NCBI GenBank assembly: GCA_963824415.1
Contig: CAWGPM010000002.1
Span: 776,791-840,790 of the forward strand
DNA: 64,000 nucleotides
Source of the DNA: JABDQA01 sp963824415
GTDB lineage: Bacteria > Desulfobacterota > Desulfobulbia > Desulfobulbales > Desulfocapsaceae
Reading direction: 5' to 3'
Shown: piece by piece, positions 47,976 through 55,927 of the stretch
How positions within the stretch are numbered: the stretch's first letter is position 1
How the letters are laid out: the number at the start of each line of letters is the position of its first letter
Notes under the pieces: model-generated
What the model was told of the DNA's origin: nothing
What the model saw: only the letters and a program-made list of their open reading frames with translations
Database searches by the model: none
Translations under genes and position numbers: made by a program

Positions 47976-48501
47976 GCGTATCTCGCCCCTATTTTTTTGG
48001 TGTATAAGTGAAATGGTGAGGTGAGGGTGTGAAGAAATCGTTTTCTAAGATACCCTAAGAATTAGCTTCCTGATCTTAACCTCTATTTTACGTTTGTTAA
48101 TTTATGTATTCCAGGTCGATCATTCAAGATTTTATTCGTTCACCCACAATGCTCCTGTCGGTGAGGGTGAGAAAAAGTGGCCACGAGAAATTAAAGCAGA
48201 AAATGATTCGAACCTGATTTCAAGTCACAAGATTTGCATTGGCAAGGTAAAATCATGATCAACTCGGATAACTTGACCTTGATAGTGAAGGTTGGGTTTC
48301 CCCTGTCTAGTAAACGGAGCTTGCCAAGGTTGGGCGATTCTGAAGGGATACAGGAATAATCTCAATTTCGGCCCACCACCACATCGTTCTGTTTATTAGT
48401 TAGGTTAAATGACTATATTATTTTAAATCACCTTTAATCTCTTGCGCTTCATAGCAATCCTAAAGGCGGCTTCCTGTCGCATAATTACGGAGGGTGATAA
48501 T
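47976..48501. other. Gene-free spacer with repeat B
   Basis: 526 bp of AT-rich DNA between divergent genes. The only structured part I see is the long copy of repeat B at 48285-48368. Confidence 0.55.
48285..48368 (+). repeat. Dispersed repeat family B, copy 2 (long form)
   Basis: About 84 bp aligning with 56961-57045: both share GTGAAGGT, TTTCCCCTGTCTAG, GGAGCTTGC and end with the GATACAGGAA core. No reading frame is conserved. Confidence 0.8.
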
Positions 48502-49074
48502 ATGGCCAAACAATTAAAATCAATAATATTTCTGACATTAATTTCAGTTGCGGTGGCAATTTTCTTGGCCGCTCCTACCGCTAACGGAGAATCCTTCATT
48601 CCACCTGTACCTGATAAAACCAAGACATTGCCAGCAAACGATGGTGGGTCTGATGGTTGTAACTCAAGTCGTTTTGAATGTGTTATGGGGGGTGAAGCTG
48701 TTCTCGACAAGCAGACTGGTCTTATTTGGGCAAGAAACGCCTATATTGTTGGAAGTCAGGAGAATAGGGTGTCTTGGGAATTAGGGACAAAATTATGTCA
48801 AAATATTGAAATAGGAGGTCAGAAAGGTTGGAGAATGCCAACCAGAGATGAGCTAATAACTTTAATAGATTCTAGCGAGTCTGCACCTTCCCTTCCTGAG
48901 GGACACCCATTTATAAATACAGGCAATAATGAAGGTGGGTGGGCTTACTGGACTAGTACAGATTACGGAAGTGATACTAAAAGTGCTTGGATGATTGGCA
49001 CTTTTTTCGGCAAGGTGCAAGATAGTAATAAACTCATGGACGCCGGTATATGGCCAGTAAAAGATGGTGAATGA
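48502..49074 (+). CDS. Exported DUF1566 (Lcl C-terminal) protein
   Basis: A 190-residue protein with a signal peptide (IIFLTLISVAVAIFLAA, about 8-24, cut near ANGES). The mature part is a DUF1566/Lcl domain: VLDKQTGLIWARNA, then GWRMPTRDELITLID and WAYWTSTDYGSDTKSAW. These domains occur in exported proteins and adhesins and have a C-type-lectin-like fold. ATG 48502 has GGAGG upstream. A hairpin follows the stop. Confidence 0.82.
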   Translation: MAKQLKSIIFLTLISVAVAIFLAAPTANGESFIPPVPDKTKTLPANDGGSDGCNSSRFECVMGGEAVLDKQTGLIWARNAYIVGSQENRVSWELGTKLCQNIEIGGQKGWRMPTRDELITLIDSSESAPSLPEGHPFINTGNNEGGWAYWTSTDYGSDTKSAWMIGTFFGKVQDSNKLMDAGIWPVKDGE

Positions 49075-49089
49075 GCTTCTGGTTTGATC

Positions 49090-49125
49090 TATGGCAGGAA
49101 TACTTTTGTCCCTGCCATAAATCTT
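49090..49125 (+). terminator. Probable terminator after the DUF1566 gene
   Basis: TATGGCAGG pairs with CCTGCCATA (49090-49098 with 49111-49119); a TCTTTT tract follows a few bases on. Confidence 0.6.
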
Positions 49126-49140
49126 TTCTGGGATAAAGAC

Positions 49141-49164
49141 TATTCCTGTATCCCTCCAGAAACT
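49141..49164 (-). repeat. Dispersed repeat family B, copy 3 (inverted)
   Basis: On the minus strand reads TTTCTGGAGGGATACAGGAA, matching the core of copies 2 and 5 in the opposite direction. Confidence 0.65.
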
Positions 49165-49319
49165 TCTCTACCTCAGAAACCCAATCCTGTCGGTCAGGCA
49201 AAATTTTAACTGCACGGAATAATATTAACTAACGAGCAAAGTGCGGAACTGAAATCTTAAAATTGGCAGAGTTAACGCTGTGGATCATGGATTAAGGTTA
49301 ATCTTTTGGAAAATATCCG

Positions 49320-50324
49320 TTAGTCCTCAATGTCGTATACCGTGTGTCCTGCCAGCTGTATCGCCTTGTTATCCTTTGCAATTATGTGAACGACGGTTGT
49401 CAGGGTATACTTTTCCCGATACCGCCATACGATTTGAATCTGATAGGCATCGAATTCCTTATAAGTTGTTATCGGATCCTGTGAGACAATTTTAATATCA
49501 CTGCCCACGTGTTTCAGCCCATCGGCATATGCCTCCGCCAATCTCTTTAACTGCATGTTAATATCTTCACCGACCTGAAGCCGTGAAATCGATATCGCCA
49601 TCGAAGGCACCGCATGGGGAATACTGGCTCTAAAAATCTGGTTGGATTCAAGCACTTTGTTTTGAAACGCTTTAGGATAGTTTAACGTAAAGGCAGGAGA
49701 ATTCGTTCGAACAAACTTACCGTCTTTAGCATAGCCTCTTGCCTTCAAAGCCGCCTCATCCACTTCGACATCAAGCCTTAAGGATTTCACCATAGCTGTT
49801 AGATTTTCCATGGATTCATCCTGGTTGTCCGCAGCACCAAAGACAATTAGGCGGTCGTTCTTTTGCGCTGCGACAATAGCGGATATCAACTCTGACCCTC
49901 CAATATTCATTTTTGTTTCAAAATAATTGGCCTTGCTACCATCTTTCAGCTCGATTAGCTGTTGATTACTGACGTTATGAATCAGGCATTCGGGTATCAT
50001 CTTTGGCAACGCACCTGCAACATGGACCGCCGTATCCTCTAAAGCTATACCCGATGGATAAGGCCCTGCAGTTACTCCCAAGGATGGCATACCCTCGTCG
50101 GATGTCCGCCTAAAAACAAATGAACCGATTGGTCCCATTTCCTTGGTTAGTTTGTCAGCGTCATAATCAATCGAAAAACCAATTGTTTTGTCCTCATAGT
50201 GCTCTAAATTTGGCACTGAAACCGACTTTTCAGCTTGACCGGCCATTGGAGCAGACGCAAAGCATAAAGAAGCTGTCAATATCCAAAATACGATCCAGGT
50301 CGTTCTTTTCATATCGATTTTCAT
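49320..50324 (-). CDS. Exported two-domain protein of unknown function
   Basis: A 334-residue protein with a signal peptide (WIVFWILTASLCFASAPMAG, about 9-28). The mature part has two similar alpha/beta units, about 40-170 and 190-334, each opening with a short beta strand (IGFSIDYDADKL; PAFTLNYPKAF) and ending in a LVxVxxx/IIxxxxx strand. This is reminiscent of PsbP/DUF1795-like domains, but I cannot confirm the family. GAGG precedes ATG. No neighbour suggests a task. Confidence 0.65.
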   Translation of the reverse strand: MKIDMKRTTWIVFWILTASLCFASAPMAGQAEKSVSVPNLEHYEDKTIGFSIDYDADKLTKEMGPIGSFVFRRTSDEGMPSLGVTAGPYPSGIALEDTAVHVAGALPKMIPECLIHNVSNQQLIELKDGSKANYFETKMNIGGSELISAIVAAQKNDRLIVFGAADNQDESMENLTAMVKSLRLDVEVDEAALKARGYAKDGKFVRTNSPAFTLNYPKAFQNKVLESNQIFRASIPHAVPSMAISISRLQVGEDINMQLKRLAEAYADGLKHVGSDIKIVSQDPITTYKEFDAYQIQIVWRYREKYTLTTVVHIIAKDNKAIQLAGHTVYDIED

Positions 50325-51252
50325 AACGCCTCTTTATTCAGCCTAACAAGTAATTATATACAAACCGTAGAACACGCTTTATTAAGGTTAACAGAATGAT
50401 AGGCTACGCTGCAATAATCAGAGTATTACGGCAGTATCGTGCAGTCTCAGATTCAATATTGGCACAGGCAAGACTAAGCTGTTTTCAGCCTGACGTGGTG
50501 AAGGTTGCTCCTGTGACCCTCCGCCACGCAACAACACAGTAGACTTAAGATTAGTCAGAAGAACTGAACCGCTCCGCTGTGCTACGCGGAAAAAGCCTCC
50601 GCGCTACCTTTTGCTAGTAGAACTGCCCCAGCCTGTCCGGCACAACATGATTTTACTTGCTAATGATCCACTATCAGGATAGGTTTCGTTTACGTCTTCG
50701 AGATACTGTTGAAGCCCGAGGAAGTTCGCCAGCTGAGCTCTAGGTATCACGGCTGGAAGGAAGGGGGGCGTTGAAACTCACGGTCAAGTTAAAGGCCGCG
50801 TACGGCGGGCGCAGGTATTGTAAAAGAGCATATAATACCCGTATTTAGGAGAGGTGTGCCTTTTTTTCGCCCCAGATCACAACATCCCAGCATCAATCCC
50901 GCAGTTCAGTTCTTCAGGTTTATCAATAATTGCAATACGTTCTGATATGGGTTGGAGTTCTTTCTTGAACGCAACTATTGATAACCCTATTCTATTAAGG
51001 TAAGTCTGGAATCCAATCCCTTTGCTCGCATCTTATCGGGAGTGGGAATGATCCGTTATCTGTCGGACATTATGTCTGTTCTAGTTTCGATTTTCTTCCC
51101 ATTTCTTAGATACTGGCAGCTGCATAATCTAAGAAGATCATTAAAATAAGATTTATGATTCAGTCCAAATTCCCCTAAATAATAATGATTTATGTATCTT
51201 TCCAGTGGCTTAGATTTGTTCAACCAAATCAGAAATAGGAAAAGGAGACGGG
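50325..51252. other. Longest gene-free interval (928 bp)
   Basis: Part of it (about 50500-50870) has distinctly higher GC than its flanks and no supportable reading frame. It may be the remnant of a mobile or structured RNA element, but I find no recognisable intron domain or transposase end. Repeat A copy 2 lies at 50917-50995. Confidence 0.5.
50917..50995. repeat. Palindromic repeat family A, copy 2
   Basis: Shares TTATCAATAATTGCAATA, TTCTGAT and GCAACTATTGATAACCCTAT with copy 1 in the same order; the left terminal 10 bases are lost. Confidence 0.85.
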
Positions 51253-51951
51253 ATGCACAAGGATCTGAGATTCTCTAGGCGCACGTTTCTGGCTGCAGCA
51301 GGCGGCACCATTGTGAACATTGGTTTACCTGGAACTTTTATAAAACTGTCGGAAGCGAAGCAACACGCCTTAGCAGCTAGCACCAGACCGGACGGCAGGC
51401 CCCGTCTTCCTCCTGGGCAGCATGCGGTAGAGAAGATATTGGATATGGGGGGGATGCCTGGAACCGCTACTGTGGCAAACTGGAACTTGCGCATCTATGG
51501 TGAGGTTGAAAAACCGACCGTCCTCTCCTATGAAGAGCTACTGAATTTAGACCAGGTTCATATCGTCTGTGATGTTCATTGTGTTACAGGTTGGACGCTT
51601 TTGGATTCCAGTTGGGCTGGTGTTCGGTTGGGAACAATCATGGATATAGTAAAGCCCTCAAAACGTGGAAACTTTATTATTATTGAGGCAGTTGAAGGTT
51701 ACACAAGCAACGTACCCATAAGTGATGCCCAAAAAGAGAATGTGATCCTTGCTCACAGTTTCTTTGGTGAGAAACTGCAGCGGGCGCATGGCGCGCCTGT
51801 TCGTGTCGTGATCCCTGATCGCTACTTCTACAAGAGCACCAAGTGGCTAGAATCTATTAAGGTCACCTATCGAGATGAACCTGGATATTGGGAAAGCAGA
51901 GGTTACAGTAACTCCGCTGATCCGTGGAAGGAAGAACGTTATCCTAGCTGA
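51253..51951 (+). CDS. YedY/sulfite-oxidase-type molybdopterin protein
   Basis: A 232-residue protein with a twin-arginine signal (FSRRTFLAAAG, about 7-17) and a compact sulfite-oxidase Mo-cofactor domain. The Mo-ligating Cys is in HIVCDVHCVTGWT (Cys110), and GYTSNVPISDA and HGAPVRVVIPDRYFYK follow, as in MsrP/YedY catalytic subunits. AAGGAG precedes ATG. No MsrQ-like haem membrane partner is adjacent, so the redox partner is unknown. The small size points to a YedY-like domain without dimerisation domain. Confidence 0.85.
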   Translation: MHKDLRFSRRTFLAAAGGTIVNIGLPGTFIKLSEAKQHALAASTRPDGRPRLPPGQHAVEKILDMGGMPGTATVANWNLRIYGEVEKPTVLSYEELLNLDQVHIVCDVHCVTGWTLLDSSWAGVRLGTIMDIVKPSKRGNFIIIEAVEGYTSNVPISDAQKENVILAHSFFGEKLQRAHGAPVRVVIPDRYFYKSTKWLESIKVTYRDEPGYWESRGYSNSADPWKEERYPS

Positions 51952-51978
51952 ACACTAGATGTGGTGTGATCCCCGTCA

Positions 51979-52003
51979 ATTTGAAGAGATACAGGAAAAA
52001 CCT
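51979..52003 (+). repeat. Dispersed repeat family B, copy 4
   Basis: Shows TTTGAAGAGATACAGGAAAA, matching the core of copies 2 and 5. Confidence 0.6.
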
Positions 52004-52135
52004 TTAGTTGGCAAGATTGGTAACACCTGTTACCTTCGCTCAACCAAGATTAATTCCATTCTCTGTTTCTAAAATTGCGTCTAACAAAATCAGCCGCCAC
52101 CCTCTAAATCTGCAGCTATTAAACCGATGCTCCCT

Positions 52136-52975
52136 TTAAGAGCAGGGCGTAGAAGTGCTATTTAGGACTGCGCTTCCAGTACGATTATTGACACCACCGT
52201 CATCTCCAATCATATCAATTGTTACTGAGTTTTGATTGAGATTTGAAAAACTAACCTGGTAATCCCAGGTGCCAGCCGTAAACGTAACCCCGCCGCTTAC
52301 CGTTCCAGTCCCTGTTGTCGATGAACCTGATGCGGGAGGTGTATAATAAAAAACGACATTATCGCCCGTTATGCTGACACAGATATCCCGGTTAAGATTT
52401 CCAAAACCATCGAAAAGCGTTATCGTTCCACTGTAATAATTTGTTTGGGGTGGCTGAGGCCGATTGCTGGGGTGATCAGCAGGAGGGATACCGACAGGAC
52501 AGTGGGCGACACCATTGACTCCAGCAACCGTAGTTGTTGCCCCCACACCAGCAATTCCCGGACCTCCAACCATGGTAATCTCGGCAGAATAGGTACCATC
52601 AGAAGCTGTTGAGGTAGTGACCGTAACCGGACCTCCGCTGCCACCATTGGGAGTGGCTACAACCGTAACTTCCAACCCAGCGACCGGTGGGGTAACAAAG
52701 CCAGAAACCCTGATCACATCGATTGAGGTTTCCTGATTACCACTCACCAATTCTGCGGTACACGGATCACTCAGCGTAATACCGCTAACTGCTGCATGGG
52801 CTGGTAGAAACACTTGTTCGATAATAGGCTTGCTCCAGTTGACAGGCAGCACATGATAGGCGGCCAGCGCACCCACGCCGCCAGCAATAGTCTTGACAGC
52901 CCTTCTTCTGCTGGAGTTATGAGGATCAGTGATTCTATTGATTTCGGTTTCTGAGTTACTCTCACCACGTTTCAT
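52136..52975 (-). CDS. Tat-exported beta-rich protein
   Basis: A 279-residue protein with a twin-arginine-type signal (SSRRRAVKTIAGGVGALAA, roughly residues 22-40). The mature part is Ser/Thr/Gly/Val-rich with Ig-like repeats (VSGFVTPPVAGLEVTVVATP) and a second beta domain after a Pro-rich linker. ATG 52975 is chosen because AGGAG lies six bases upstream; more 5' starts lack one. It is convergent with the YedY-type gene; both use Tat, which is suggestive but not proof of partnership. Family not recognised. Confidence 0.7.
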   Translation of the reverse strand: MKRGESNSETEINRITDPHNSSRRRAVKTIAGGVGALAAYHVLPVNWSKPIIEQVFLPAHAAVSGITLSDPCTAELVSGNQETSIDVIRVSGFVTPPVAGLEVTVVATPNGGSGGPVTVTTSTASDGTYSAEITMVGGPGIAGVGATTTVAGVNGVAHCPVGIPPADHPSNRPQPPQTNYYSGTITLFDGFGNLNRDICVSITGDNVVFYYTPPASGSSTTGTGTVSGGVTFTAGTWDYQVSFSNLNQNSVTIDMIGDDGGVNNRTGSAVLNSTSTPCS

Positions 52976-53353
52976 GTTGGTCTCCTGATTCATGTTTGGG
53001 TAGAAAGTTATAAGGCTTTGAAGCAATTAGGAATCATTACCAAAACAGATGTCCCATGGCAATGTCTATTTTTACGGGGATGACTAGTTTGATGTTCTTC
53101 CTGTATCTATTCCAACTTCTCTCCTTCCGAAATTCATCTTATTCGTACTGGCAACCTCTTAACCATTCGAAAATTTCCAGCCACAATCGTGGTCGGTTAC
53201 CCGTTTCAAAAACGAAGACCGAGTCCAAGAAAAAAGGTCGAGGGGAGTAGTGCGTCCGTATGCGAGATGAAGGGGTACGCTACCGAACTGTCTACATGAA
53301 AGAACAGAAGCCATTAATCTGCGACTGTAAGGAAAAGTAGAACTTTCTGCACA
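52976..53353. other. Gene-free spacer
   Basis: About 380 bp, AT-rich. A 64-codon plus-strand frame here lacks a ribosome-binding site and looks spurious. I see no other structure. Confidence 0.45.
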
Positions 53354-53515
53354 CTACCATTTCAAGGTTCCTGGCATTTCTGGTTGACCAATAATCAACG
53401 TCAGCCATGTCCCCACCTGCGCGGCACATTTGTTCCTGTAACTCATTAGTCCGTTCGGATTGTAAGCGGGGTGGCCAGCCTTTGCGGTCAAATATTCAGA
53501 GCCTGCATTTTCCAT
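53354..53515 (-). CDS. Possible small protein (53 residues) after the Ldh-family gene
   Basis: An ATG at 53515, 10 bp after the Ldh stop on the same strand, opens a 53-codon frame beginning MENAGSEYLTAKAGHPAYN and containing TWLTLIIGQPEMPG. Higher GC than its surroundings and the operon-like spacing favour coding, but it could be the remnant of a larger gene. No family recognised. Confidence 0.35.
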   Translation of the reverse strand: MENAGSEYLTAKAGHPAYNPNGLMSYRNKCAAQVGTWLTLIIGQPEMPGTLKW

Positions 53516-53525
53516 AACAGTTTGT

Positions 53526-54581
53526 TCAAAAAGGAAGTTCTGCGTTTAATCCAGTCTGTTCAGCAATTCTCCTCATAGATGTTAGCGTGTCTATAGCAAG
53601 AATTAACCCGTCCCTGCGGTTGCGCTCATCATTATTAGCCTCGATTTCCCCAGGGTAAAATACTTCAGTATGGCCCTGAGCTAGCGGCACAGATTTTATC
53701 TCGTTGAGGAAGGTTTCCATTCGGGTGTTAAATTGCTCGAGTGTTTGGAATGCAGCTATGTTCATAGCAACCATCAAGTGACCGCAATTACTTTTTTCTG
53801 CTGTCTTGTATGGGCTGTGAACACCTGAAAGGAAACCGCTACCTGTCAATACTCCCGAGAGCATATCCACCATTACGGCAATTGCATATCCTTTATGCTC
53901 AGCCATCGGCAGAATAATGCCATCTATTGCTTCTTGTGGGTCGGTGGTGGGCTGACCCGCACTGGTGAGCGCCCAACCAAGTGGAATCGGCATCTGCTTG
54001 TTACGCGCCAGATAAATTTTTCCGCGGGCAACACCGGTGTTTGCCATATCCACAAGAAGCGGAGGAAAACTGCCGGCGGGTGCTGCGACTGACCATGGAT
54101 TTGTTCCGATGATTTTCTTACTCCCACCCCATGGCGCCATTGCTGGACCACCATTGCTGGTAAGCAACATTACGCAGCCATCAAGCGCACCAAGGCGTGT
54201 GTAGTACATGCAGGTGCCAAAATGGTTGGAGGTGTGTACACCCACAACAGCTATGCCGTGTATTTTTGCACGCCGCACCGCTTCTTTACGGGCCCGGTCG
54301 GCCAGCACCTGCCCGACACCATGTCGACCGTTAATCACCGCTACCGCACCCGCATCAACTTCAAATTCCGCCTCCGTAACAGGGGTCATGACGCCATTTC
54401 GAATACGATCCACATACCAACCTAAGCGAAGGACCCCATGAGACTGATGCCCCCATAAATCTGCTTGAACCAGAGTATCAGCTACCAGCCTGGCATCGAC
54501 TTGCGGTAGGCCAGCATCGACAAAGACGGCGGTGGCAAATTCGAGCAGACGTATAGGGTCGATTCTAATAGTTGTGGTCAT
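53526..54581 (-). CDS. Ldh-family (malate/L-lactate type) dehydrogenase
   Basis: A 351-residue NAD(P)-dependent oxidoreductase of the Ldh2/malate-L-lactate dehydrogenase family (not the classic Rossmann LDH). It shows ADLWGHQSHGVLRLGWYV near 40-57, VHTSNHFGTCMYY with catalytic His near 118, and AEHKGYAIAVMVDMLSG. The family includes sulfolactate, ureidoglycolate and malate dehydrogenases. The substrate is open; a link with the carboxylate cluster at 57-64 kb is only a guess. The IS3 remnant lies directly upstream. Confidence 0.88.
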   Translation of the reverse strand: MTTTIRIDPIRLLEFATAVFVDAGLPQVDARLVADTLVQADLWGHQSHGVLRLGWYVDRIRNGVMTPVTEAEFEVDAGAVAVINGRHGVGQVLADRARKEAVRRAKIHGIAVVGVHTSNHFGTCMYYTRLGALDGCVMLLTSNGGPAMAPWGGSKKIIGTNPWSVAAPAGSFPPLLVDMANTGVARGKIYLARNKQMPIPLGWALTSAGQPTTDPQEAIDGIILPMAEHKGYAIAVMVDMLSGVLTGSGFLSGVHSPYKTAEKSNCGHLMVAMNIAAFQTLEQFNTRMETFLNEIKSVPLAQGHTEVFYPGEIEANNDERNRRDGLILAIDTLTSMRRIAEQTGLNAELPF

Positions 54582-54608
54582 GATTTTGTTTCGCTAGGGG
54601 ATTGACCT

Positions 54609-54839
54609 TCATCCAAATCCTGGACACGCAAAATTATAGATTTTCGGGCGTTTACAGTACTTCTTTCTAAACTCATTCGGCGTCATCTTTTCAAGAGATG
54701 AATGAGGTCGAAAGCTGTTATATTCCTTTTTCCATATGCTGATCTTCTCTCGAGCATCTGCCACGGAAAGAAACCAGTTCGTATTCAAACACTCGTCTCT
54801 GAAGCTTCCATTAAATGATTCTATCAATGCGTTATCTGT
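54609..54839 (-). pseudogene. IS3-family transposase remnant (C-terminus)
   Basis: A truncated frame with the IS3 OrfB C-terminal signature: TDNALIESFNGSFRDECLN, then YNSFRPHSSLEKMTPNEF. A TAG at 54840-54842 cuts the frame upstream and no further transposase sequence follows. The TGACCTTCATCC end just beyond (about 54603) may be the IS terminus. Confidence 0.88.
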
Positions 54840-54920
54840 CTATACAAGATAAACAGCAAGAATCTGAAAGTATTAGATGAACTCACTCGATTACAATTGT
54901 AAAATAGATACTAAGCAATT

Positions 54921-55328
54921 GTGTTTTCTACAGTCCCAGTCATTTTAAATACTATGGTCCTAAATGCTGAAATGAAGTGTTTCAACCCTGAAATAAGAAG
55001 AGAAATTAATATATCATCCCATACGTATGTCGTGAACGATAAGTATTATTTGGTAGATTTTTCTGCTTGGAATGAGGAAATTAGAGATTGGCTTGCTAAT
55101 AAAGAGGGACTTACGTTAGGGAATGAGCACCTGCATGCCGTAAAACATCTTCGATCTATGTATGCACAGAATAGTCGGCACCCGGCCCTCAGAGCCATTA
55201 CCTCTGAATTGTCAAAGCAATTTGGAGCACCGAAGGGGACTACGAAATATTTCCATATCCTCTTCCCCAGAGGTATTCACCAAGCGTATCTGGTAGCAGG
55301 CATTCCCATGCAGGATAGTTGCTGTTAG
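54921..55328 (+). CDS. DsrC/TusE-family sulfur-carrier-like protein
   Basis: A protein of up to 135 residues (GTG 54921; a later ATG at 54954 is possible). It follows the DsrC/TusE layout: YYLVDFSAWNEEIRDWLANK, then EGLTLGNEHLHAVKHLRSMY, a Pro-Ala region and the C-terminal arm ILFPRGIHQAYLVAGIP-MQDSCC. The final Cys pair holds the place of the penultimate active Cys of DsrC; the second DsrC Cys, about ten residues upstream, is Tyr here. That pattern suggests a TusE-like or regulatory sulfur carrier and not canonical DsrC. A probable selenoprotein gene starts 30 bp downstream. Confidence 0.83.
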   Translation: MFSTVPVILNTMVLNAEMKCFNPEIRREINISSHTYVVNDKYYLVDFSAWNEEIRDWLANKEGLTLGNEHLHAVKHLRSMYAQNSRHPALRAITSELSKQFGAPKGTTKYFHILFPRGIHQAYLVAGIPMQDSCC

Positions 55329-55358
55329 ATTGTCTGCCAACCTTAGCCAGGAATGAGA

Positions 55359-55607
55359 ATGGAACAACTTATTTGTTACTGCTTCAGCTACTCTATCTCA
55401 GACATTGAGTCTGATGTGAAGAAACACGGTAAATCCACTATTGAAGAATGGATTGTATCGGAGAAAAAGGCAGGGGCATGTCAGTGTGAAACCAAAAATC
55501 CAAAAGGTAGATGATGTCTTGTTGATGTCCGCAGGGCTGTGGACACTGTAATGAAAAAGGAAGGAACATCTCGTAAAATTACTATTCCGTCCATGAAGCA
55601 AACTTAA
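55359..55607 (+). CDS. Probable selenoprotein: small BFD/CopZ-N-like [2Fe-2S] protein with in-frame UGA
   Basis: ATG 55359 (AGGA six bases upstream) opens a frame that runs through an in-frame TGA at 55512-55514 to TAA at 55605-55607, 82 residues if TGA is read. Before the TGA: ICYCFSYSISDIESDV with Cys6/Cys8, KKHGKSTIEEWI, then AGACQCETKNPKGR with Cys41/Cys43. After it the frame goes on CLVDVRRAVDTVMKK. In the CopZ-N/BFD-like iron-sulfur family the NPxGR motif is followed by two cysteines, so TGA falls exactly at the first of these (residue 52). A hairpin with a G-rich loop begins 11 bases after the TGA, at the right distance for a bacterial SECIS. Reading as Sec52-Cys53 explains all of this; a nonsense mutation is the alternative. 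Confidence 0.82.
55526..55545 (+). promoter_or_regulatory. Probable bacterial SECIS element
   Basis: TGTCCGCA pairs with TGTGGACA (8 bp, one G-U) around a GGGC loop. The first loop G is 20 bases after the TGA, inside the 16-37-base window known for bSECIS; the apical part GCAGGGCTGT resembles the fdhF element's GCAGGTCTGC. Confidence 0.8.
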
Positions 55608-55927
55608 CCTTGTTCCTGCTATGTATGTATCTCTTTAATTTCCAACCAGCAACTTGCTCGCTCCCTCTCAAACGGTAACCTCACAGGAACAAGCTACAAT
55701 TTTTAAGCACTGTTGTTGATTGCCATTTGGCGTGGCAACCTAAGACTGTGAATTGTCCGAAAGAAGCTCGTATTTACCACTCCCAAACCTAATCCTCAAA
55801 TCCCATAAATTAGCTTTTTTGCCCACGCACCTACACAGTGGTGTTAAATTGTTAGGGTTCGTGGTTAATCTATTAAAAAGGACAATCCTAATAGCTATCA
55901 TTCGTTGTTTTTATAACCGTGATAGTC
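55608..55927. other. Gene-free AT-rich spacer with repeat C
   Basis: 320 bp holding repeat C copy 3; the rest is AT-rich and shows no supportable gene or terminator. Confidence 0.5.
55663..55700 (+). repeat. Dispersed repeat family C, copy 3
   Basis: TCTCAAACGGTAACCTCACA followed by GGAACAAGCTACAATT; aligns with 46188-46222. Confidence 0.6.

Noticed and set aside
50700..50830. Group II intron end in the GC-richer gap
   Set aside because: No domain V sequence or reverse transcriptase could be identified.
53056..53250. 64-codon frame with a hydrophobic start
   Set aside because: No ribosome-binding site and no family resemblance; lies in the promoter area between genes.
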